A DNA stretch of 34,160 bases from Sterolibacterium sp. (GCA_023258955.1 JAHFRE010000021.1:1-34160); one strand, 5' to 3'; numbered from the stretch's first letter, positions 19,929 to 30,260 are shown. The notes: a model not told the origin generated them from the letters alone. Numbers and translations are program-made.

Positions 19929-20945
19929 ATGCTCACCCGTCGTCGCTTGCTGCAAGGTTCGCTCGCTGCGCTGCCCCTGCTCTTGATCGGTCGCAGCGGC
20001 GGCGCGGCCGAACCGCTGAAGATTTCCCACCAATTTCCCGGCGGCAGCATCGACGCCGGCGACTTTCGCGATCGACTCTGCCGCAAGTTCGCGCTCGAGG
20101 TGGACAAGCGCAGCAAGGGCGCGCTGACGTTTCAAATTTATCCCAACTCCTCGCTGATGAAGACCAACGCCCAGTTCTCCGCCCTGCGTCGCGGTGCGCT
20201 GGACCTGAGTCTCTACCCGATCCCCTACGCCGGCGGCGAGGTGCCCGAGTTGAACATCGGCCTGATGCCGGGCCTGGTCACCTCCTACGAGCAGGCCGCG
20301 ACCTGGAAGAACGCCGAGGTCGGCCGCGCCATGAGCGAGCTCCTGCTGGAGAAGGGCGTGGTCATCGTCAGCTGGATTTGGCAGGCCGGCGGTGTCGCCA
20401 GCCGCGCCGCGCCGCTCATCGCACCCGAGGACGCCAAGGGCATGAAGGTGCGCGGCGGCAGCAAGGAGATGGACATGATGCTGAAGGCCGCCGGTGCCGC
20501 GGTGCTGTCCCTGCCGTCGAACGAGCTCTACGCGGCGATGCAGACCGGCGCCGCCGACGCCGGCATGACTTCGTCGACCAGCCTCATCTCCTTCCGCCTC
20601 GAGGAGGTCTCCAAGCATCTGACCACGGGCCGCGGCCGCGCCTACTGGTTCATGCTCGAGCCGCTGCTGATGGCCCGGAGCGTGTTCGACAAGCTGCCGC
20701 GCGAGCAGCAGCAACTGATCATGCAGGTGGGCGCCGAGATGGAAAAGTTCGGCACCGAACAGGCCAAGGCCGACGACAAGCTGGTGGCCGACATCTACAC
20801 CAAGGCCGGCGCCAAGGTCTACGACCTCGACGACGCGACGATCAAGAAATGGCAGAGGCTGGGACGCGACACGGCGTGGAAGGACTACGCGGCGAAATCG
20901 CCCGGCTGCGCCCGCATGCTGCAGTTGGCGGAAAAAACCTTCTAG
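19929..20945 (+). CDS. dctP: TRAP transporter substrate-binding protein (DctP family)
   Basis: 338 residues. This is the periplasmic receptor of a tripartite ATP-independent transporter, which takes up acidic solutes with the sodium or proton gradient. The N-terminus [19 protein letters not shown] is a twin-arginine-like signal with cleavage near residues 25-30. The family's conserved arginine region is seen as [14 protein letters not shown]. An AAGGAGG ribosome binding site precedes the ATG. It heads dctP-dctQ-dctM and is divergent from edd, so a sugar acid substrate is an attractive guess, but the sequence does not show it. Confidence 0.92.
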   Translation: MLTRRRLLQGSLAALPLLLIGRSGGAAEPLKISHQFPGGSIDAGDFRDRLCRKFALEVDKRSKGALTFQIYPNSSLMKTNAQFSALRRGALDLSLYPIPYAGGEVPELNIGLMPGLVTSYEQAATWKNAEVGRAMSELLLEKGVVIVSWIWQAGGVASRAAPLIAPEDAKGMKVRGGSKEMDMMLKAAGAAVLSLPSNELYAAMQTGAADAGMTSSTSLISFRLEEVSKHLTTGRGRAYWFMLEPLLMARSVFDKLPREQQQLIMQVGAEMEKFGTEQAKADDKLVADIYTKAGAKVYDLDDATIKKWQRLGRDTAWKDYAAKSPGCARMLQLAEKTF

Positions 20946-20983
20946 ATGACGCCCCCCTTCCGGCCCCCGGCCGACGGCTGGGG

Positions 20984-21008
20984 GTGACGGCGGTTCGGCC
21001 GCCGTCAC
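20984..21008 (+). promoter_or_regulatory. Intergenic mRNA hairpin between dctP and dctQ
   Basis: Perfect 10-bp inverted repeat GTGACGGCGG / CCGCCGTCAC with a five-base loop in the 76-base gap. There is no T-tract after it and dctQ starts 14 bases on. It is more likely to stabilise the dctP message or dampen read-through than to terminate fully, which would fit the excess of binding protein that TRAP systems need. Confidence 0.55.
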
Positions 21009-21021
21009 GGTTCGCCTGCAA

Positions 21022-21558
21022 ATGAGTTTCGACCCACGCCCGGCGCTCAGCGCGACGCCGGCGCTGGCCGCCTGCGATCGCGCCCTGACACTGATCAACC
21101 GCGCGGTGATGTTGCCCTGCATGCTGGCGCTGATCGGCGCCGCCGGCATCCTCACCTACAGCGTCGCGGCGCGCTACTTCTTCAAGATTCCCACGGACTG
21201 GCAGGACGAGGCGGCGGTGTTCCTGCTGGTCGGTGCCACCTTCGTCTCCGGCGCCTGGGTGCAGGCGCAGCGTGGCCACATCGGCATCGAGGCTCTGGCC
21301 GGCCTGTTGCCCGACGCGGTCAATCGTTGGCGATTGATGCTGGTCGATCTGGGATCGAGCGTCTTCTGCCTGTTCTTCGCCTGGAAGTCCTGGACCCTGC
21401 TCGCCGAGGCCTGGCGCGAGGGCCAGACCACGACCAGCAGCTGGGGGCCACCGCTGTGGCTGCCCTACGGGCTGATGACCATCGGCATGTGCCTGGTGGG
21501 GCTGCAACTGCTGTTGCATCTGGCGGCGCGACTGACGACGCTCTCTCGGCCGCGATGA
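21022..21558 (+). CDS. dctQ: TRAP transporter small membrane subunit (DctQ family)
   Basis: 178 residues with about four membrane helices, near residues 30-52, 65-82, 105-125 and 145-168. The motif [29 protein letters not shown] is the hallmark region of DctQ proteins, placing a WxDE-type motif at the end of the first loop. It forms the membrane complex with DctM. No clear Shine-Dalgarno sequence is seen before the ATG. The stop overlaps the dctM start by four bases (ATGA). Confidence 0.92.
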   Translation: MSFDPRPALSATPALAACDRALTLINRAVMLPCMLALIGAAGILTYSVAARYFFKIPTDWQDEAAVFLLVGATFVSGAWVQAQRGHIGIEALAGLLPDAVNRWRLMLVDLGSSVFCLFFAWKSWTLLAEAWREGQTTTSSWGPPLWLPYGLMTIGMCLVGLQLLLHLAARLTTLSRPR

Positions 21559-22907
21559 GCGAGCTCGGCATCGGCCTGCTCTACGGCGTCGTGACCCTGC
21601 TGGTGATGTTCTCCGGCATGCCGATCGCTTTCTCTCTGGGTGGCGTGGCGCTGGCCTTCATGGCGGTGCTGATGCCCGCCTCCAGTCTCGACACGGTGAC
21701 CCAGAACGTCTATGAGGAGATGGCCAGCATCACCCTGCTGTCGATTCCGCTGTTCATTTTGAAGGGCGCGGCGATCGGCAAGTCGCCGGCCGGTCGCGAT
21801 CTCTACCTGGCCCTGCACGCCTGGATGCACCGCATCCCCGGCGGCCTGGGCATCGCCAACGTATTCGCCTGCGGACTGTTCGCGGCGATGGCCGGGTCGA
21901 GCCCAGCGACCTGCTCGGCCATCGGCAGCGCCGGCATCCCCGAAATGCGTTCGCGCGGCTACTCGGGGGGCTTTGCCGCCGGCATCATCGCCGCCGGTGG
22001 CACCCTGGGCATCCTGCTGCCGCCGTCGATCACCATGATCCTCTACGCCGTAGCCGCCGAGCAGTCGCTGGGCCGTCTGTTCCTCGCCGGCGTCGGACCG
22101 GGCCTGCTGCTGGTGGCCCTGTTCTCCTTCTACGCCAGCTGGCGCTACCGTCGCGAGTACCGCGCGGCGCTAGCGAACCACGCCGCCGGCGGCATCAAGT
22201 CGGCCTACCTCGACCAGCGCGTCTACAGCCTGCGCGAAAAGCTGGAGATGCTGCCGCGAGTGCTGCCCTTCATCGTCCTCCTGATCGGCGTCATGGTGGC
22301 GCTCTACGGCGGTTACGCCACTCCCTCGGAGACGGCCGGCCTCGGCGCCCTGCTGGCGCTCACCCTGATCGCCGTGGTCTACGGCATCTGGCGGCCGGCG
22401 CAGCTCGCGCCCATTCTCGGCTCGACGCTGCGCGAGTCGACCATGCTGATGTTCATCGTCGGCATGTCCCTGCTCTACTCCTACGTGATGAGCTATCTGC
22501 ACATCTCGCAGAGCGCCGCCGAGTGGATCCTCACCCTGGGACTGTCGCGCTGGGCGCTGCTCGCCGTGATTCTGTTGATGGTGGTGGTGCTGGGCTTCTT
22601 CCTGCCGCCGGTGTCGATCATCCTGATGACCGCGCCGGTGATCCTGCCGCCGCTCAAGGTCGCCGGCTTCGACCTGATCTGGTTCGGCGTGGTAATGACC
22701 ATCGTCATGGAGATGGGCCTGATCCACCCGCCGGTCGGGCTCAACATCTTCGTCATCAAGAACATCGTTCCCGACGTGCCGCTCAAGGAGGTCCTGTGGG
22801 GCGTGCTGCCCTTCGTCGGACTGATGCTCGCCGCGATCATCCTCTGCTGCTTTGTGCCGCAGATCGCCACCGCCTTTCCCGACGCGGTGATGGGGGTGGC
22901 GAAGTAG
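21555..22907 (+). CDS. dctM: TRAP transporter large permease subunit (DctM family)
   Basis: 450 residues, about 11-12 membrane helices. It is the ion-coupled permease of the TRAP system. Family motifs include MPIAFSLGGVALAF, IPLFILKGAAIG, FAAMAGSSPATCSAIGSAGIPEM and GGTLGILLPPSITMILYAV. The C-terminal helix pair has a GLIHPPVGLNIFVIKNI motif. The ATG at 21555 is preferred; upstream in-frame codons belong to dctQ in another frame. A convergent small gene ends 12 bases after the stop, leaving no room for a separate terminator. Confidence 0.95.
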   Translation: MSELGIGLLYGVVTLLVMFSGMPIAFSLGGVALAFMAVLMPASSLDTVTQNVYEEMASITLLSIPLFILKGAAIGKSPAGRDLYLALHAWMHRIPGGLGIANVFACGLFAAMAGSSPATCSAIGSAGIPEMRSRGYSGGFAAGIIAAGGTLGILLPPSITMILYAVAAEQSLGRLFLAGVGPGLLLVALFSFYASWRYRREYRAALANHAAGGIKSAYLDQRVYSLREKLEMLPRVLPFIVLLIGVMVALYGGYATPSETAGLGALLALTLIAVVYGIWRPAQLAPILGSTLRESTMLMFIVGMSLLYSYVMSYLHISQSAAEWILTLGLSRWALLAVILLMVVVLGFFLPPVSIILMTAPVILPPLKVAGFDLIWFGVVMTIVMEMGLIHPPVGLNIFVIKNIVPDVPLKEVLWGVLPFVGLMLAAIILCCFVPQIATAFPDAVMGVAK

Positions 22908-22919
22908 TCTCGCTGGCGC

Positions 22920-23144
22920 TTACAGAGAGGCTGTCGCCGCTGCGCTGACCGTTGGTTGCCGCTCCGCCACCCGGGTGTCCTGGCCCGCCGGGCGAGCCGC
23001 CAGCTGCTCGCTCGCCTCGGTGCCTGTCTGGGCGTAGTGCTCAGCCAAGAGCAGCGTGCCACCGATGCAGAACAGGCTTGCCACGACCGCCGCAAAACCC
23101 GCGATACGCCTCGTCTGCTTGTTCGTCGTCGTCACTGGGTACAT
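22920..23144 (-). CDS. Small single-pass membrane protein, hypothetical
   Basis: 74 residues. A short basic N-terminus (NKQTRRIAG) is followed by one hydrophobic helix (about residues 14-34) and a polar, Ala/Thr/Gln-rich tail. This looks like an N-in anchor with a short periplasmic tail. An AGGAG ribosome binding site sits seven bases before the ATG, which supports translation. No family is recognised and neighbours give no clue. It ends 12 bases from dctM, convergent. Confidence 0.65.
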   Translation of the reverse strand: MYPVTTTNKQTRRIAGFAAVVASLFCIGGTLLLAEHYAQTGTEASEQLAARPAGQDTRVAERQPTVSAAATASL

Positions 23145-23341
23145 TGCAATCTCCTGTAGAGCAGCGCCCGCGCGCCTTGAATGTCACTCTAGAGGAAGGA
23201 TTCAGCGTTTTCGACGGGGATGCGACGGGCTGCCGCAAAAGCGGCGTGAAGCGCCAAACCGCGCGACGGCCGCTAGCGCGGAAAGCGGCGCCGCGGCGGG
23301 CCGGGTCGGCGCTGCCGCGGCAAGCCCGCCTTATTCGCCTG
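23145..23341. other. 197-base spacer between two small minus-strand genes
   Basis: No ORF with coding support is seen. The stretch is very GC-rich near 23270-23330 and contains several short inverted repeats. One is GGCGGGC (23295-23301) with GCCCGCC (23324-23330), enclosing GCCGCGGC. They might end transcription of the winged-helix gene, but no T-tract follows on that strand. The promoter of the small membrane gene probably lies here; I cannot fix its position. Confidence 0.4.
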
Positions 23342-23593
23342 CTACTTCTTGGCGCCGGGCTTGCGGCCCGGGGCCGTCGGCGGAATGTATCCGGCGACGC
23401 GGCAGAGCATGCCTTCGACCGGTTTGCCGTCGTTGAACCGGGTCACGCTGCAGCGCGAAATTTCGCCCCGGGCCGACAGATCCGACAGCGAATTGCGCAC
23501 CTTGGGCAGGGGAATACCGGTCGCCTCCGCAATCTCCGAGTCGAGTCGCTGGCCGTGTGTTTTCAAGTACTGGAGGATTGGGGTGGCGTGCAT
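23342..23593 (-). CDS. Small winged-helix DNA-binding protein, hypothetical
   Basis: 83 residues. Residues 1-60 have the pattern of a winged helix-turn-helix: an initial helix (ILQYLKTHG), then LDSEIAEATGIPLPKVRNSLSDLSARGEI as helix-turn-recognition helix, then a short wing (SRCSVTRFNDGK). The tail PGRKPGAKK is basic and resembles an AT-hook-like minor-groove binder. It could be a small regulator or a nucleoid-associated protein. A GAGG-type ribosome binding site precedes the ATG. It lies 28 bases beyond the tRNA on the same strand, and TACAAT (23617-23612) in the gap is a possible -10. Target genes unknown. Confidence 0.75.
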   Translation of the reverse strand: MHATPILQYLKTHGQRLDSEIAEATGIPLPKVRNSLSDLSARGEISRCSVTRFNDGKPVEGMLCRVAGYIPPTAPGRKPGAKK

Positions 23594-23621
23594 CTCGACT
23601 ACCTCATCAAAATTGTAATGC

Positions 23622-23698
23622 TGGTGGGCCTGCTCGGACTCGAACCGAGGACCAAAGGATTATGAGTCCTCTGCTCTAACCAACTGAGCTACAGGCCC
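23622..23698 (-). tRNA. tRNA with CAU anticodon, probably tRNA-Ile2 (lysidine type)
   Basis: 77 bases including an encoded CCA (23624-23622). The acceptor stem is GGGCCTG with CAGGCCC, seven perfect pairs. The D-arm GTAGCTCAGTTGGTTAGAGC, the anticodon loop CTCATAA and the T-loop GTTCGAGTC are all standard. The anticodon is CAU, so methionine or the isoleucine-AUA tRNA are the options. Pairs C4-G69 and C5-G68, known TilS recognition elements, are present as in E. coli tRNA-Ile2 and unlike elongator tRNA-Met. I therefore favour Ile2, with C34 modified to lysidine. It begins six bases after the rpoD stop and is probably cut from the rpoD transcript. Confidence 0.9.
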
Positions 23699-23704
23699 GA
23701 AACC

Positions 23705-25816
<2,112 letters not shown>

Positions 25817-25920
25817 GTTTTACCTCATTGTCGGGTGGCTTACCTGCCCGCGGCGCTGCCTGTGGCAACCTGGCCGCCCTGTTTTCGCTACCCGATGGAT
25901 GAATTTGGGGAAAACCATAC

Positions 25921-25926
25921 ATTATA
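25921..25926 (-). promoter_or_regulatory. Consensus -10 (TATAAT) between dnaG and rpoD
   Basis: A perfect TATAAT on the minus strand, seven bases beyond the dnaG stop and about 104 bases before the rpoD ATG. No -35 hexamer is obvious 17 bp upstream, inside the dnaG 3' end. An internal rpoD promoter in this operon is known in E. coli, so a separate rpoD promoter here is expected. The rest of the 117-base gap shows no further gene. Confidence 0.5.
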
Positions 25927-25933
25927 CACGCGC

Positions 25934-27688
25934 TCAGGGCTCCCGCCGCGGGCTGGCGCCGCTCTTCTGCGCCAGCAGGGCTTTCAAACTCTCCCGCTCC
26001 TCGGCGCTCAGCGCTTGTCGCTTGCCCTTCTCGTTCAAGGCCTGGATGGCAAGGCTCAAGCCGGAGCGGCGCAGGCTCTCCAGGGCATCGCTGAATTCCT
26101 CTTCCAGTACCGCCTCGTCGACCTCCTCGGCCGCGAGCGCTTCGGCAAACCGGGCCAGGGTGGCCTCGTGCTCGCTGTTGCGGAAGTGCTCCAGCAGGGG
26201 GCCGACGCCGCCGCTGCCCAACGCGCCGTGATCGACCGCGTCGGCGATGGCGCGCAAGGCGGCGCCCTCGTGACTGTCGCCGACCAGCAGTTCGACCGGG
26301 ATGCGCGCCGCCCGTTCTGGCCGGCGCAGCACGTTTTCCAACAGGCGGTTTTCGACGCTGCGCGCCCGGGGTCTCGCCCGCGGCCGCGGCGGCGGCGCGC
26401 GTCCGGGCGAGGCAGGTTTCAGGCCGCATTGGGCTTCGACCTCGGCCTGGCTCAAGCCGCTGGCTGTGGCGATCTGCTTGACCAGCTGCAGGCGCAGCAG
26501 CGGCGCCGCCAGGCGGGTCAGATGCGGCTTCGCCTCATGCACCAGGCGCGAGCGGCCTTCGCCGCTCGTCAAATCGACCTGGGAGCAAAGCTCGCGCAGC
26601 AGAAATTCGGTCAGGGTGGTCGGCTGCGCCGCGAGCTGTTGGAAAGCCTCGGCGCCCTGGCTGCGCACAAAGCTGTCCGGGTCGTGCTCCGGCGGCAGGA
26701 ACACGAAGCCGACGCTCTTGCCGTCGCTGAGCGGCTCCAGGCTGGCTTCAAGGGCCCGCCAGGCGGCTTTGCGTCCGGCGCTGTCGCCGTCGAAGCAGAA
26801 GACCACCTTCTCCGCCAGGCGCAACAGCTTGTGCAGGTGGTTGCCGGTGGTCGCCGTACCAAGGGTGGCGACGGCGTTGGCGATGCCGTGTTGGGCCAGG
26901 GCGACGACATCCATATAGCCCTCGACCACGATGACGCAGTCCCCCCCACGAATCGCCTGGCGCGCCTGGGGCAGGCCGTAGAGTTCGCGTCCCTTCTCGA
27001 ACAGCGGCGTCTCCGGCGAGTTCAAGTATTTCGGTTCGCCCTGGTCGATGACGCGACCGCCGAAGCCGATGACGTTGCCGCGCTGATCGAGGATGGGGAA
27101 GACGATGCGGTCGCGAAAGCGGTCGTAGCGCCGCCCCTGCTCGTTGTCGATGACCAGGCCGCACTCGGCGAGCTCGCGCGCCTGGTAGTCTGGAAATATC
27201 TGCTGCAGATTCTGCCAGCCGTCGGGGGCGTAGCCCAGGCCAAAGCGCGCTGCGACTTCACCGGAAAGGCCGCGGCGCTTCAGGTAGTCGACGGCGCGCG
27301 GGCTGGCCTTCAGCTGATCGCGGTAGTACCTGCTGGCGCGCGCCATGAATTCGCTGAGCGGGGCCTTCTTGGCCGCGTCCTGACGCCGCGCTTCGATCTG
27401 GCGCGGTACCGGCAGGCCGACGCTCAAGGCCAGTTCCTCCACCGCTTCGACGAAGCCGGTGCCGGAATACTGCATCAGGAAGCCGATGGCGCTGCCGCTG
27501 ACGCCGCAACCGAAGCAATGGTAGAACTGCTTGGCCGGGCTGACGCTGAAAGACGGCGTCTTCTCCGAATGGAAGGGGCAGCAGGCGGTGAAGTTGGCGC
27601 CGGTCTTCTTCAGCGGGACGTAGCGTTCGATCACATCGACGATGTCGATGCGACCGAGAAGTTCCTGGATAAAGGAATCCGGTATCAC
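25934..27688 (-). CDS. dnaG: DNA primase DnaG
   Basis: 584 residues. DnaG makes RNA primers at the replication fork. The N-terminal zinc-binding domain has C37, H40, C58 and C61 (in CPFHSEKTPSF and YHCFGCG). The TOPRIM catalytic region holds VVEGYMDVVAL and FCFDGDSAGRKAAW with its acidic residues. The C-terminal helicase-binding domain is preceded by a Pro/Arg-rich linker (PPPRPRARPRARS). The start is GTG, overlapping the yqeY stop by four bases (GTGA), so translation of the two is coupled. Confidence 0.97.
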   Translation of the reverse strand: MIPDSFIQELLGRIDIVDVIERYVPLKKTGANFTACCPFHSEKTPSFSVSPAKQFYHCFGCGVSGSAIGFLMQYSGTGFVEAVEELALSVGLPVPRQIEARRQDAAKKAPLSEFMARASRYYRDQLKASPRAVDYLKRRGLSGEVAARFGLGYAPDGWQNLQQIFPDYQARELAECGLVIDNEQGRRYDRFRDRIVFPILDQRGNVIGFGGRVIDQGEPKYLNSPETPLFEKGRELYGLPQARQAIRGGDCVIVVEGYMDVVALAQHGIANAVATLGTATTGNHLHKLLRLAEKVVFCFDGDSAGRKAAWRALEASLEPLSDGKSVGFVFLPPEHDPDSFVRSQGAEAFQQLAAQPTTLTEFLLRELCSQVDLTSGEGRSRLVHEAKPHLTRLAAPLLRLQLVKQIATASGLSQAEVEAQCGLKPASPGRAPPPRPRARPRARSVENRLLENVLRRPERAARIPVELLVGDSHEGAALRAIADAVDHGALGSGGVGPLLEHFRNSEHEATLARFAEALAAEEVDEAVLEEEFSDALESLRRSGLSLAIQALNEKGKRQALSAEERESLKALLAQKSGASPRREP

Positions 27689-28131
27689 CCCGCCAGTTTA
27701 GCCTTGATCAGCGCCGAAACCTGGGCCATGTCGGCGCGGCCGGCCAGCTTGGGCTTGGCCAGGGCCATCACCTTGCCCATCTCCTGGATGCCGCGGGCGC
27801 CGCTCTCGGCGACGGCCTGGTCGACGATCGCTTGCACCGCGTCGGCGCTCAGCGCTTGCGGCATATAGGCAGTGAGCACGGTCATCTCGAAGCTCTCGAT
27901 GTCGACCAGATCTTGGCGGCCGGCTGTCTGGAACTGGGCGATGGAATCGCGACGCTGCTTGAGCATCTTCTCGATCACCTGGACGATCGCGACGTCGTCG
28001 AGCTGGATGCGTTCATCGACCTCTTTTTGTTTGATCGCCGCCAGCAGCAGGCGGATCGCCCCCAGGCGCGCCGTATCGCGGGCGCGTATGGCGTTCTTCA
28101 TGTCATCGGTGATGCGCTCTTTCAGGGTCAT
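27685..28131 (-). CDS. yqeY: GatB/YqeY-domain protein
   Basis: 148 residues, standard length for the stand-alone YqeY family. The fold is related to the tail domain of the GatB amidotransferase subunit, which suggests tRNA binding, but no firm function is known. The start MTLKERITDDMKNAIRARD and the segment ARGIQEMGKVMALAKPKLAGRADM are typical. It sits between rpsU and dnaG, its common place in beta-proteobacteria, and overlaps dnaG by four bases. A hairpin 38 bases upstream may set how much rpsU transcript reaches it. Confidence 0.93.
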   Translation of the reverse strand: MTLKERITDDMKNAIRARDTARLGAIRLLLAAIKQKEVDERIQLDDVAIVQVIEKMLKQRRDSIAQFQTAGRQDLVDIESFEMTVLTAYMPQALSADAVQAIVDQAVAESGARGIQEMGKVMALAKPKLAGRADMAQVSALIKAKLAG

Positions 28132-28168
28132 GGCGTGGTCTCGCGCTTCTCTCGCATTTGCAAAGCAA

Positions 28169-28198
28169 GAAGCCCCGGATCGGTCAATCCGAGGCTTC
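28169..28198 (-). terminator. Attenuator-like hairpin between rpsU and yqeY
   Basis: Read on the minus strand, a 12-bp stem (one T-G wobble) pairs GAAGCCTCGGAT with ATCCGGGGCTTC around a six-base loop. It is followed by TTGCTTT, a weak T-run. In E. coli a terminator between rpsU and dnaG lowers primase relative to S21; this hairpin is in the matching place. Confidence 0.65.
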
Positions 28199-28239
28199 GC
28201 AGGCCATAGTGCATCGCGCCGCGTTGGCGGCGCTTGCCA

Positions 28240-28452
28240 TCAATACATCTTGGGCGGCAGCTGCTGGCTGTGGATCCGCTTGTGGTGCCTCTTGACGGCT
28301 GCAGCCAGCTTGCGCTTGCGTTCGGAGGTGGGCTTTTCGTAGAACTCGCGCGCGCGCAGTTCGGTGAGGATGCCCGTCTTTTCGATGGCGCGCTTGAAGC
28401 GGCGTATCGCGACTTCGAAAGGCTCGTTTTCCTTGAGGCGAATTCCCGGCAT
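28240..28452 (-). CDS. rpsU: 30S ribosomal protein S21
   Basis: 70 residues. The sequence [19 protein letters not shown], the central [18 protein letters not shown] and the basic tail [10 protein letters not shown] identify S21, which helps mRNA binding at the 30S platform. An AGGAAG ribosome binding site precedes the ATG. The frame is open upstream, but the S21 N-terminus fixes the start at 28452. It is the first gene of the macromolecular-synthesis operon, with a good sigma-70 promoter 65 bases upstream. Confidence 0.97.
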   Translation of the reverse strand: MPGIRLKENEPFEVAIRRFKRAIEKTGILTELRAREFYEKPTSERKRKLAAAVKRHHKRIHSQQLPPKMY

Positions 28453-28516
28453 GCTGGACTTCCTGAGCTGAGTTGCCCTGATCGGCTGATCGGACGGGTT
28501 GGACGGAAAGCCGGGC

Positions 28517-28545
28517 ATTCTACCCAGATTGGAGGCAATTTCCAA
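28517..28545 (-). promoter_or_regulatory. Sigma-70 promoter of the rpsU operon
   Basis: On the minus strand TTGGAA (28545-28540) and TAGAAT (28522-28517) are separated by exactly 17 bp. The start site would fall near 28510, leaving a leader of about 57 bases before rpsU. This is the best-formed sigma-70 promoter I see in the window. Confidence 0.7.
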
Positions 28546-28566
28546 GAGATTATTTGGGCGCGCCGC

Positions 28567-28572
28567 TAGAAT
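28567..28572 (+). promoter_or_regulatory. Candidate -10 (TAGAAT) of tsaD
   Basis: TAGAAT ends six bases before the tsaD ATG, so the transcript would begin at or next to the start codon, a leaderless arrangement. No ribosome binding site is visible before the ATG, which agrees. The -35 is poor. The same -10 to ATG spacing occurs at 2903-2915. Confidence 0.45.
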
Positions 28573-28578
28573 GCGGCG

Positions 28579-29589
28579 ATGCGCGTCCTCGGCATCGAAT
28601 CCTCCTGCGACGAAACCGGGGTCGCCATCTACGACAGCGAGCGCGGCCTGCTCGCCGATGCCTTGCATTCCCAGGTGGATCTGCACGCGGCCTACGGCGG
28701 CGTCGTACCCGAACTCGCGTCGCGCGATCACATCCGCCGCCTCGTCCCCCTGCTGCGCAGCGTGCTTGCCCAGGCCGGTTGCGGCATGGACTCGCTCGAC
28801 GCCTGCGCCTACACCGCCGGTCCGGGTCTCGCCGGCGCGCTGCTGGTGGGCGCCAGCTTCGCCTGCGGGCTCGCTCTGGCGCGGGCCATACCGGCGCTGC
28901 CGGTGCACCATCTGGAAGGCCATCTGCTCTCGCCGCTGCTCTCCGCCCAACCGCCGGCCTTTCCTTTTGTCGCCCTGCTGGTCTCGGGCGGGCACACCCA
29001 GTTGATGCGGGTCGAGGCGGTCGGGCGCTACGAGCTGCTGGGCGAGTCGCTGGACGACGCCGCGGGCGAGGCTTTCGACAAGACCGCCAAACTCCTCGAA
29101 CTGGGTTACCCCGGCGGTCCGGCCCTGGCGACCCTGGCGCGGGCGGGGCGGCCGGGCCGCTTCAAATTGCCGCGGCCGATGATCAATAGCCGCGATCTCG
29201 ACTTCAGCTTCTCCGGGCTGAAGACGGCGGTGCTGACCGCGGTGCGCGCCCGCAGCCTGACCGAGGAAGACAAACAGGATCTCGCCTACGAGTTCCAGGA
29301 GGCGGCGACCGAGGTCTTGGCCACCAAGGCCCTCGCCGCACTGGCGGCGACCGGTCTGGAGCGTCTGGTCGTCGCCGGTGGGGTCGGCGCCAACCAGAGG
29401 CTGCGCCAGCGCCTGGATGCCGATGCCGCGCGAGCGGGGGTGCGGGTGTTCTATCCGGAACTCAGACTGTGCACCGACAACGGCGCCATGATCGCCTTCT
29501 GTGGCGCCCAGCGGCTGCTTGCCGGCGCCAGCGCGGACCCGCGCTTCGCCTTCGCCGTGCGCCCGCGCTGGCCGCTGGCCGAGGCCTGA
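28579..29589 (+). CDS. tsaD: tRNA N6-adenosine threonylcarbamoyltransferase TsaD
   Basis: 336 residues. TsaD, with TsaB and TsaE, transfers the threonylcarbamoyl group to A37 of ANN-reading tRNAs. The start [17 protein letters not shown] and the metal motif HHLEGH (H111 and H115) are diagnostic, as are LVSGGHTQL and the ASKH-fold motif [10 protein letters not shown]. It is divergent from rpsU. Its TGA stop abuts the stop of convergent plsY, and together they form TGATCA. Confidence 0.97.
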   Translation: MRVLGIESSCDETGVAIYDSERGLLADALHSQVDLHAAYGGVVPELASRDHIRRLVPLLRSVLAQAGCGMDSLDACAYTAGPGLAGALLVGASFACGLALARAIPALPVHHLEGHLLSPLLSAQPPAFPFVALLVSGGHTQLMRVEAVGRYELLGESLDDAAGEAFDKTAKLLELGYPGGPALATLARAGRPGRFKLPRPMINSRDLDFSFSGLKTAVLTAVRARSLTEEDKQDLAYEFQEAATEVLATKALAALAATGLERLVVAGGVGANQRLRQRLDADAARAGVRVFYPELRLCTDNGAMIAFCGAQRLLAGASADPRFAFAVRPRWPLAEA

Positions 29590-30186
29590 TCAGCCGCGAC
29601 CGATCTTGCCTTCGGTTCCGGCCAACAGCTTGCGGATGTTCGGCTCGTGGCGCCAGACCAGGATGGCGCAAAGCGTGTTGATGCAGGCGGCGATGCGCGG
29701 CTCGGCGAGCCAAGGCCAGGCGGCGATCGCCACCGCCAAGGCGGCGACGAGCGCGGCCAGCGAGGAGTAGCGGGTCAGCGCCGCGGTCAGCAGCCAGCAG
29801 GCGGCGGCGCCCAGCGCCAGCGGCGGCGACAGCCCGAGCAGGACGCCCAAGGCGGTCGCCACACCCTTGCCGCCCTTGAAGTTGAGAAAGAGCGGAAAGA
29901 CGTGGCCGACGAAGGCGGCGAGCCCAGCCAGAGCCGCCGCCGCCGGGTCGGCGCTGAAGGACAGGGCCAGCCATACCGCCAGCCAGCCCTTGGCGGCGTC
30001 GCCCGCCAGGGTCAGCGCCGCAGCGATCTTGTTGCCGCTGCGCAGCACGTTGGTGGCGCCGGGATTGCCGGAGCCGTAGCTGCGCGGATCGGCCAGCCCG
30101 AAAGCGCGCGAGACGATGACGGCGAAGGGTAGCGAGCCGAGCAGATAGCCGGCGAGGCAGAGCGAGGATAAGTAGGGCAGGCTCAT
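29590..30186 (-). CDS. plsY: Acyl-phosphate:glycerol-3-phosphate acyltransferase PlsY
   Basis: 198 residues, about five membrane helices. PlsY makes lysophosphatidic acid from acyl-phosphate, the step before the PlsC-type enzyme encoded at 11601-12359. The three conserved loops are seen: GSLPFAVIVSRAFG with SYGSGNPGATNVLR, then GHVFPLFLNFKGGKGVATALG, then WRHEPNIRKLLAGTE at the end. The gene lies between tsaD (convergent) and folB (divergent), a common arrangement in proteobacteria. Confidence 0.95.
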   Translation of the reverse strand: MSLPYLSSLCLAGYLLGSLPFAVIVSRAFGLADPRSYGSGNPGATNVLRSGNKIAAALTLAGDAAKGWLAVWLALSFSADPAAAALAGLAAFVGHVFPLFLNFKGGKGVATALGVLLGLSPPLALGAAACWLLTAALTRYSSLAALVAALAVAIAAWPWLAEPRIAACINTLCAILVWRHEPNIRKLLAGTEGKIGRG

Positions 30187-30260
30187 GGCGGACCCGAGGT
30201 TCGCGGTACTAGAATGCGCAGCATTGTAGCGTCGCTGCTAAGGGTAAACCCGGGAGGCCC

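Noticed and set aside
18009-21155. A 1048-codon edd reading frame extending over dctP and part of dctQ
   Set aside because: Edd homology begins at the ATG at 19829. The upstream extension is antisense to the TRAP genes and does not resemble any protein family.
23295-23330. A GGCGGGC/GCCCGCC hairpin as a terminator
   Set aside because: The stem has only seven pairs with a 22-base loop, there is no T-run on the minus strand, and short repeats like this are expected in GC-rich DNA.
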